NCBI GenBank assembly: GCA_963971285.1
Contig: OZ020248.1
Coordinates: 10,726,001 to 10,790,000, forward strand
Direction: 5' to 3'
DNA length: 64,000 bases
Source of the DNA: Astropecten irregularis
Taxonomy: Eukaryota; Echinodermata; Asteroidea; Paxillosida; Astropectinidae
How positions within the stretch are numbered: the stretch's first letter is position 1; each line of letters begins with the position of its first letter. Below the pieces are notes generated by a model. It was not told where the DNA came from, searched no databases, and was given only the letters and a program-made list of their open reading frames with translations. Shown here in pieces: positions 56,846 to 64,000 of the stretch. The position numbers and the translations under genes are program-made.

Positions 56846-57955
56846 TTTGCCGTTCTTAGCCTATATTTTTGGCCATTCGGGCGAATCTTGAGAATTTGGT
56901 TAAGTCATGATTGGGGAAACAGAAATAAGGAATTGGTTGTACTGATAATTGATTAAGTCTTCGTCTGACTTTGAGTTTAAGGACTATAGGCTTTAGACAA
57001 TTGCTCCAGATATACGGTGCTGTGAATGAGCGTTTAATGTAGGCATTAGGAGCTACGGGGCGTTTGGACCAGTTTTAGGTTAGCGATACATGGATCTGCA
57101 CTGCCTAGATTAAAAGCACCCACCGAAAAGGAAATGCCCCATCGGAGCCTCGGAGGTCAGTCCCGGAGGTTTACATCATAATTTCCTTTTGGCATTTATT
57201 TGGAATTCCTCAATTTATAGAACGAACAACTTATGAGACAGAAGCGGTTTTTAGTTTGTTTCTTTTTTTTAACGGTGATGGCAGCCCTTTGCCGAGTGTG
57301 AGGAAGGTCTAACTGGATATGTAACGGTTATACAATTTGGGACGCGGAGAATGGAACCAAAATGAATTGGTTGACGTTGACAGTTGCTGTTTTGTTGTGA
57401 TTATTTGCACAGTGAAGTCAACAAATACCCCCCCCCCTCCCTCGCATCATTTGATGTAAATCTGTGCTTTCCGGCTCAAAATGACGGTATGTAGGAAGGG
57501 TTCCTCAAGAAATAGGTCAGCGTAGCACGCACGATATGCATAGCACCATTAGATATAAATGCGAGCCAAAATTGATTAGTTACTCCATTATTGTCAGGAT
57601 TTAGAGCAATGTTGAAGCGTCCATATTTCCTTTCTTGGACCGATTTATTTAAGTTTCTGAATATCTTGTCCTTGCTAGGGGGAATGAACAGACATGATAC
57701 CCGACCAGATTTGTGGATTTGACCGATGAATGACCGTTAATAGTTCCCGTCCTGGCCTTCTTTGGCGACTGACTCCAAAACTTTCCCCCATGCACCCCTC
57801 ATCCTCTCGCCCCAAAATACTAATAGCTGGGTCATGCCATGCCCCGTGCGATGCCTCGTGCGACCGGGTGGTGAGCTGAGAGGCCGGGGAGCTGTCCCCA
57901 ACGAATTCCCCGCACCAAACGGCCGCATAACTACGCTGCCCGTTAAGTTGGGCCA
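56846..57955. other. No gene recognised
   Basis: About 1.1 kb with a C run at about 57430. No coding signal or family copies. Confidence 0.4.
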
Positions 57956-58105
57956 GGGGTCGATTTCACGAAGCCCTGCGATCGATCGTAACTCGAGTTA
58001 AAGAAGGATAACCCGTCGCAGGTGACCTATTCCACGTAGGGCTTCAATGCATCAAAAGTCCTACGATTGAAAGTAAGTTACGAAGAGTTTGGTGAAATCG
58101 ACCCC
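57956..58105 (+). mobile_element. Family E element, complete
   Basis: GGGGTCGATTTCACGAAGCC to TTGGTGAAATCGACCCC, 150 bp. CA precedes and AGGGGTCGC follows, so part of the terminus may be duplicated outside the right end. Confidence 0.8.
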
Positions 58106-59541
58106 AGGGGTCGCAAACAAAATGGGTTTAGTCACTTTGGCGGCCAAAGAATACCTGGTGGAAACACCTTATCTATAATTCACTCTGCTCCACGATTGGG
58201 CTGAAGTTTGGTCCACTCACTGTCCGTGGCGTAGGCCTACAGACAGAGGACATTTTCTGGGATGGGAATAGCCTAGGCTCTTGGTGACGAGCCAATGGAA
58301 ATGGAAGCATCATTTAGCGGACGGGGAATGTTGCATGGTTGTTGTCAATCATTTCAGAATCTTAATATCACCTCCTAAAATACCTATGTCCAGAAAAAGC
58401 ACACTCTCTTCCGTACGTTTTACAGTGTTTACTGACCATGTACAATGTAGGCCTACCTCTCAGCTTAAAAAGACAACGGCAAACTCCGGAGAGAAATTCT
58501 GTCCACCAAAATGTATTTCAAGGGGATCACACTAATATGATTGTAACCAATGATACGTAAAGGGCCTATAATAATAAATGAATCTCGTTGGCCTATATTA
58601 TGCCGATGGCTTTTTCTTTGCGTAAAGTCCCACTAAACCAAATAAATGATGTGCTGTTCAAAGTTTCAATCATATGTCGCCTGCCTCATCGATCATCAGG
58701 GGCCATTCCGGTACGTAGAACTTCAGCCATTTTTTTTTGTTTTAAACATGGGCGTAGATCCCGGGGGGCTAGGGGGGTTGCAACCCCCCCAGGTTTTCAC
58801 TTTTTATATAATATAAAAAATGATTTTGTGCACAAACGTACATGGAAGTACGACCCAGTTACACGATCAACCCCCCAGGTCTGAGGACGTGTCTACACTA
58901 CTGGTTTTAAATATTCCACATTAGGAAAATAAGTATGCGCAAAGTGAATAGGCGTTAGTGGGGGACCTGTTAGAAACTAAATGCTGGATATAGGCATAAT
59001 GGAAAGCCAAAAACATGAGTTAGAAATCTACTCTTATCCACTCGTGGCAGGAGCGGGGAGTCCTGCATGGGTCTCCCCCTCGTTTACGGACAAGGCTCCC
59101 TCTTCGGTATTCCCTACCCCGGGATCCTCCCAGTCCCACGTCACCTGTCGTCCCAAACTAAGCGCCGTCTCCTGCCCCGATTGCCCCCGTCGAGCAGCCT
59201 TCCCATCACCGCTGACATCGGTTGCCTTGGCCCCGCCGAGGTCAACCCATAATCAACCCTCCCGGAACATTATTCACGGGCATTCCCGCTCGAAATCCAG
59301 GGTATATAATATAACTGTACACGGCGTCCCCGCTGAGGTAGCTGTGCCTGGAATATGTTAGGATGTAGGTCAAAGGGGTTACTGGAGGCCGATAGAGGGA
59401 ATTCAGAATCTTGGGAAAAGGAGCCGGTTCGTCGAAAGTGACTGTGTTTGTTTGTGCACTGAAAATTGAAGTTTGCGATCGTTGGGGAAGAATGAATATT
59501 CTGTTCAATGGTGGTTGCCCATTTAATACTAACTGAACAGG
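58106..59541. other. No gene recognised
   Basis: About 1.4 kb. GGGCGTAGATCCCGGGGGG at about 58750 resembles the end of a widespread non-autonomous DNA element, but no partner end is visible. Open frames near 58980-59360 have no family features. Confidence 0.4.
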
Positions 59542-59900
59542 TTAAAGGTAGTATCATACTTTGGTAAGAAACCAAAACAGAAATGTTCACAGATTTACTT
59601 ATAACTTACAGGGTATCAATATGGTGCTGGTAGAAACATACCGTTAAAAATGTTCCGCCTGAAATGGTGTATTTATCCAGAAATTAGTCAAACACGACCG
59701 AAAATCTTTTTGATCTTTTAAAAGATCTCTTGCAAGGCCTCCAAAACATGTATTGAGTTTGAGACAGAAAATGGACTCAACAGTTCGTAAACAGTGCAAA
59801 GAGTCACCATGGGATATCTTGGTTCATCAGAGGGTTTTTCAAGGAAATCAAAATTTAGTGTCTTTTCCCAAAGATCGTTCGTCTGAACGATTTTTGGAAC
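59542..59900 (+). mobile_element. A/M chimeric element
   Basis: 59542-59727 is the left half of family A (TTAAAGGTAGTATCATACTT to the centre GATCTTTTAAAAGATC). From 59728 it continues as family M (TTGCAAGGCCTCCAAAAC, CAGTCACCATGGGATATC, palindrome GATCGTTCGTCTGAACGAT). The switch falls at the central palindrome of A. The M end is not seen. Confidence 0.75.
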
Positions 59901-59960
59901 AAACATAAAGGACACCCAGGCGCACCCTCACTTGAGTTGTTTTAGTTATCCCCTTTCACT

Positions 59961-60236
59961 CAAGGTATGAAGATTGTGCTGGTAGAAACATTCCGTTAAA
60001 ATATTTCCGCCTGAAATGGTGTATTTATCCAGAAATAAGTAAAACAAAGACCGAAAACAGTTTTGATCTAGGGATAAGATCAAAACCATTCTTCATGTTT
60101 AATAAGAAAAATCGAGTCACTCAGATGTCGGATTGAGCTCAAATTTTTACAGGTTTATTATTTCATGAACATATTTGATCAGACAAAGTAAGAGTGCTGT
60201 TCTGTGACCTTTACCAATCATGTATTATACCTTTAA
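59961..60236 (+). mobile_element. Family B TTAA element, left arm truncated
   Basis: CAAGGTATGAAGATTGTGCT to CATGTATTATACCTTTAA, centre GATCTAGGGATAAGATC. Confidence 0.78.
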
Positions 60237-60888
60237 TACTTAAATCTACGGCCTGCATATCCTGTTAAAATAATAACATCAAGTCTCTTTCACGAGTAAA
60301 ACAACTAAAACAATTGAAAATTCATAATTAACCTGTTCACACTTCTTAATCGCTCCGGGTAAAATATAGACATAATTGTACACTTATCGCCATACTTGGG
60401 CTGGAAAAGCTGTATCCGAAGTTCGTTTTCAACATTTCACGACTGTAAACGCAGGCAAACGGCAGGAAATTGTACCTGTCACCAAATGTCACCTTATTGA
60501 AGGTTTAGTTCGAACTTTAAATTTCCACTGTATTTTTATGATACCGTTTGCTGAATAAATAAATAAATTAATATCTATTTATCTAGGGAGGGCGTGTATA
60601 AAGAGACCATCGGTTCCCTCCAGCACACCTTGCATGATAATGCACACAAATCTAGGTCTCTAGGTTTTGTCCAACCAGATCATTCTCTGATCCCCGATTC
60701 CGTGAGAAAATTTAGTCTTCATATATTTATATCTCAATTACTGTACTATGAATCCATTTTCCCTCCATGTGATGTCGTGAAAATCATTCGCTCGTTCCAT
60801 AGCTCGGAAACATCCGGCTGCCGTTCGCCTTTACATCTCCGGAAACAGCTCGGAGTCGTACATAACATTTCGGATTACGCACGGATGA
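60237..60888. other. No recognised feature
   Basis: Intergenic, no coding signal. Confidence 0.35.
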
Positions 60889-61541
60889 TGCATCACCAAC
60901 CGATAATGTATCACAAATTGACCGATAGTGTATCACCAACCGATAATGTATCACAAATTGACCGAAAGTGTATCACCAACTGATAATGTATCACATTTTG
61001 ATCGAAAGTGTATCACCAACCGATAATGTATCACTTATTGACCGATAGTGTATCACCAACCGATAATGTATCACAAATTGACCGATAGTGTATCACCAAC
61101 CGATAATGTATCACATTTTGATCGAAAGTGTATCACCAACCGATTATGTATCACTTATTGACCGATAGTGTATCAAATTGACCGATAATGTATCACAAAT
61201 TGACCGATAATGTATCACAAATTGACCGATCACAAATTGACCGATAATGTATCACAAATTGACCGATAATGTATCACAAATTGACCGATAGTGCATCACC
61301 AACCGATAATGTATCACATTTTGATCGAAAGTGTATCACCAACCGATAATGTATCACTTATTGACCGATAGTGTATCACCAACCGATAATGTATCACAAA
61401 TTGACCGATAGTGAATCACCGACCGATAATGTATCACATATTGACCGATAGTGTATCACCAATCGATAATGTATCACAAATTGACCGATAATGTATCACC
61501 AACCGATAATGTATCACAACTTGACCGAAAGTGTATCACGA
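60889..61541. repeat. Minisatellite of alternating 18-20-bp half units
   Basis: More than 30 half units of two kinds, GTATCACCAACCGATAAT and GTATCACAAATTGACCGATA, mostly alternating to give a composite unit of about 38 bp. Variants (CACTTATTGACC, CACATTTTGATCG) recur in a fixed order, suggesting higher-order duplication inside the array. Confidence 0.93.
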
Positions 61542-62313
61542 ACCACAAAGGGATCTTATACATCAAGACCATTTTTTGTTTGTTCGCTAGTTCACATTCA
61601 TGCACCCAGTATTATGCTTTGTCAAAAAACAAAAGGTTCGATTTAACTAACGTTTCCCCTTTGTGGAAAGCTCTACTCCGATATGAAATACAGCTATGCC
61701 TATGAAAAACCCTTGTTCTTCCCTTTGCACGTTCAGACGATCGAATGACGTTGTCAGTCTGCAATTCGGCCTGAGAATGCGCGCGGCAACCTCGCATGAC
61801 ACGCATGCACTTCAAGCGTCCACCAAGGAAATGAAGACAGGCAGAAGAGCGGAGTTGCCAGGTATAAGGGGAACGGGGTGCAGACAGGGAGAGTGGGGTG
61901 GGGAGTTAGGATCCATCAGCCCGGGGACCCAACCAAGCAGAAAGGGACAGTTACTGAACAGCGTCATACATTCTGTTAGGTTTAATCAGCCGTGATCGAC
62001 AGAAACATGAATGGAACAATGAAAGAAATGAAAGACATAAAATGCAAGAGACGAATGATTGTGCCTGTCAGCTCAGCACTGTCTATCATCTTTTGTTATA
62101 TCGAGTAGCTGACTCCTCGGTTATTATACACTGGCACGAACCCATAATGCACGAATGCTCATTGCGACGTGTCTTCATGCCTAGAACTGGCTGTTTTCAG
62201 GACTTTGTCGTGCTACACCGGTAGTCGCATCTTTTTATCTGAACATGTCTCCCACTCACGGCGAAGCCTATAAGCACACCTTCACAAGGTCCACGTACGG
62301 CTCTTCGTGTATT
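61542..62313. other. No recognised feature
   Basis: Intergenic, no coding signal. Confidence 0.35.
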
Positions 62314-62795
62314 GGGCCGTATATGCATAAAAAATAGCAATCGTTTGCAAGCGATTGCTTCAATAGCTTGTCAGGCAAAAGATCAGGCTTAAGCAATTGC
62401 TTCAATCCGTATGCAAAAATGTTTGCTTCAGCTTAAATCTTTTGCTTGCTTTCAAACGGAATAATTTCCGATAGGTCGCTGGAGCCATTTCCTCTCGTTT
62501 TATTCTACCCCTCCTGTACAACTTTCTTTTACCATCATTGACATGCTGACCAAACGCAAACATCAAGCAAGAGCTCAAGCTGGTATGACGGAGCTTTAAA
62601 AAACGTAAGCAACATAAGAGCAAGCAAAGGGTTCATTATATGCATAGGTTTCTTTTAAGCAATTGCTTGCTGCAAAACTATTGCTTGTGCTTGCTATAGG
62701 AAAAGCTTTAGCTTGCAACAATGGCTTAGTTTTATGCATACGGATTCAAGTAAAAGGCTAGCACAAGCAATTGCTACTTTTTATGCATACAGCCC
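62314..62795. mobile_element. Family K element with reiterated GCAATTGCTTG motif
   Basis: Left GGCCGTATATGCATAAAAAA and right TTTTTATGCATACAGCCC are inverted partners, with ATTG on both outer sides as a possible target duplication. Inside, GCAATTGCTTG-like motifs occur about eight times in both orientations and ATGCATA occurs near several of them. 482 bp, no coding capacity. Confidence 0.65.
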
Positions 62796-63492
62796 ATTGT
62801 CTCAGATCGTCAGACCGTGATGTTCTTCTCCAAATTCAATAGTCCTCCATCTTGTGTCCGCTCCTATTCCTTATTCCAAGGAAGTCACATGTACCAAAGC
62901 TCTTGATTTTCATTCAATTCGTTGGCGTTTTTAAGTTTGATAAACGGGTTGTCCATGAGTTGTTTTAAACATCATACTTGTATAAGTTTGTTTAATTTGT
63001 AATCAAAATTAAGATATCTAAAATAAAAAATAAGTTTCTCGCTTCGTAAATTCATTTTTTTTTTCAAGAATTACCTTTTGATTTGAAGAACTTGCAAACT
63101 TTATATTTACTTAGTTTTCTTAATTAATATTCATTGTTAATCAAACCGATATGCCGATTATCGAGTACAACCTCACATATACAAGCTATTTACCAAATTT
63201 CTCCCCAATTATTTGGATGTTAGATCAATAAATTTACAGTGAAAACTGCCACATTATCACGCGCAATTTTGGTGAATCTCCATGTTGAAAAAAGTGCCCT
63301 TATTTTGCCGGATCGTACAAACGGCGACGAATTGTCACCCTATATCGTTTCTTGTGCTTTGATGTCCATGTTTTTGTTGTTTGTGTTGTTGTTGTTTCGA
63401 CTTTATTATGCCTTTACAACAAGCCTCCTAAAGGTCCAGCCGTGTAATATCAATACATGTGGGGTGCTGTGGTCTACTCTCCAAATGAAAAT
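62796..63492. other. No recognised feature
   Basis: AT-rich intergenic sequence, no coding signal. Confidence 0.35.
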
Positions 63493-63720
63493 AAAAGAGT
63501 GAAAAATACCACTCTTTTAAGAATTGAGAGGTCCTTTATAATATGTGGCTCTTTAAAAAGAGTGGTGGATATTTCACTCTTTTGGAGTGGTTTTCACTCT
63601 TTGGGCCAGAATGACAAATCACTCAAAATGATGCAAACTTCACTCTAAAAGAGTGGGAGACAACTCCAAAAAGAGTTGTCCCTCGTAGGACTCTTTGAAG
63701 AGTGCCTATTCACTCTTTTG
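63493..63720. repeat. Cluster of AAAGAGTG / CACTCTTT motifs
   Basis: About ten AAAGAGTG or CACTCTTT motifs in both orientations within 230 bp, at irregular spacing and many in inverted pairs (CTCTTTAAAAAGAG, CACTCTAAAAGAGTG, CTCTTTGAAGAG). It directly precedes a SINE. Confidence 0.85.
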
Positions 63721-63739
63721 CATTTAGAGAGTATGGTAG

Positions 63740-63960
63740 TCTGGTATGTCGTACTCAAGATATTGTGGTCAATCTACAGATTGTGGGTTCGAATCCAGCC
63801 ATTGGCTGAAATGGCTAGTGGTGCTTCCGTCCTTGGGCAAGACGCTTTGTCACATATTGCTCCTCTTCATCCAGGTGTAAATGGGTATCTGTGAGGGTAG
63901 AGATGATTATGTGTGCTTGATTGGCCCTCGTGCGCTTTACTGTACACGGGTTGTACTCCA
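63740..63960 (+). repeat. tRNA-type SINE
   Basis: GGGTTCGAATCCAGCC is a good polymerase III B box, and it is followed by CCTTGGGCAAGACGCTTTG, CTCCTCTTCATCCAGG and TGTAAATGGGTATCTG. That central domain is the kind conserved in tRNA-derived SINEs of many marine invertebrates (MetaSINE-like by my recollection, not checked). The 5' end and tail are not sharply defined. Confidence 0.62.
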
Positions 63961-64000
63961 CGGGAAGTTGACATTGTTTCAGGAATGTAAACGTAGCCCA

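Noticed and set aside
58747-58880. Non-autonomous DNA element starting GGGCGTAGATCCCGGGG
   Set aside because: Only one end is recognisable and no inverted partner was found nearby.
58981-59361. 126-codon open frame rich in Ser/Pro
   Set aside because: Composition-driven, no domain and no supporting splice or promoter signals.
60889-61541. CRISPR-like direct repeats
   Set aside because: Units are contiguous with no unique spacers, in an animal genome. This is a minisatellite.

Overview
This is a window of animal nuclear DNA. It holds one recognisable protein-coding gene in a sea of short non-autonomous mobile elements and simple repeats. The gene is a Polycomb chromobox (CBX) gene with spliceosomal introns. 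Together with dense terminal-inverted-repeat (TIR) elements, a tRNA-type SINE and hammerhead-like retroelement motifs, it suggests a marine invertebrate, probably a non-vertebrate deuterostome. I favour an echinoderm-like genome, but that is an impression from repeat style and not a proof.

The gene is on the minus strand at 37011-41193. Five coding exons with GT/AG junctions and matching phases give about 1102 residues. Residues 1-60 are a canonical Polycomb chromodomain with cage residues Y11, W32 and W35. They are followed by a basic patch, an acidic tract, a long Lys/Arg/Ser-rich segment, a Pro/Ser/Thr-rich disordered region, a PLDLS motif of the CtBP-binding type and a C-terminal Pc box. 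This is the layout of a PRC1 reader that ties H3K27me3 to RING1.

The rest is repeats. At least four related families (called A, B, C and M here) are flanked by TTAA and begin AGG. Together they give more than 35 copies or fragments, and A and B share one arm. A filled-versus-empty site comparison inside another element (family D) shows that A duplicates TTAA, as piggyBac-type elements do. Other families are: D and E, with GGGGTCGATTTCAC-type ends; G and H, with CAGGGTGTCCCAG ends and long TIRs; Hx, whose arms carry GAGCCT hexamer arrays; J, palindromic foldbacks with GC-rich alternating cores; L; K; P; and I, a dispersed block with hammerhead-like architecture. Two further hammerhead-like motifs lie at 24103-24146 and 46524-46574. 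Tandem arrays lie at 13663 (44-bp unit), 24034 (17-bp unit) and 60889 (18-20-bp half units), and there is a cluster of AAAGAGTG motifs at 63493.

Layout: 1-31700 is repeat-rich. 33708-44173 is almost free of the element families and contains the CBX gene and its flanks. 44174-64000 is again repeat-rich and ends in a tRNA-type SINE. I see no other host gene, no functional tRNA, no rRNA and no CRISPR array.
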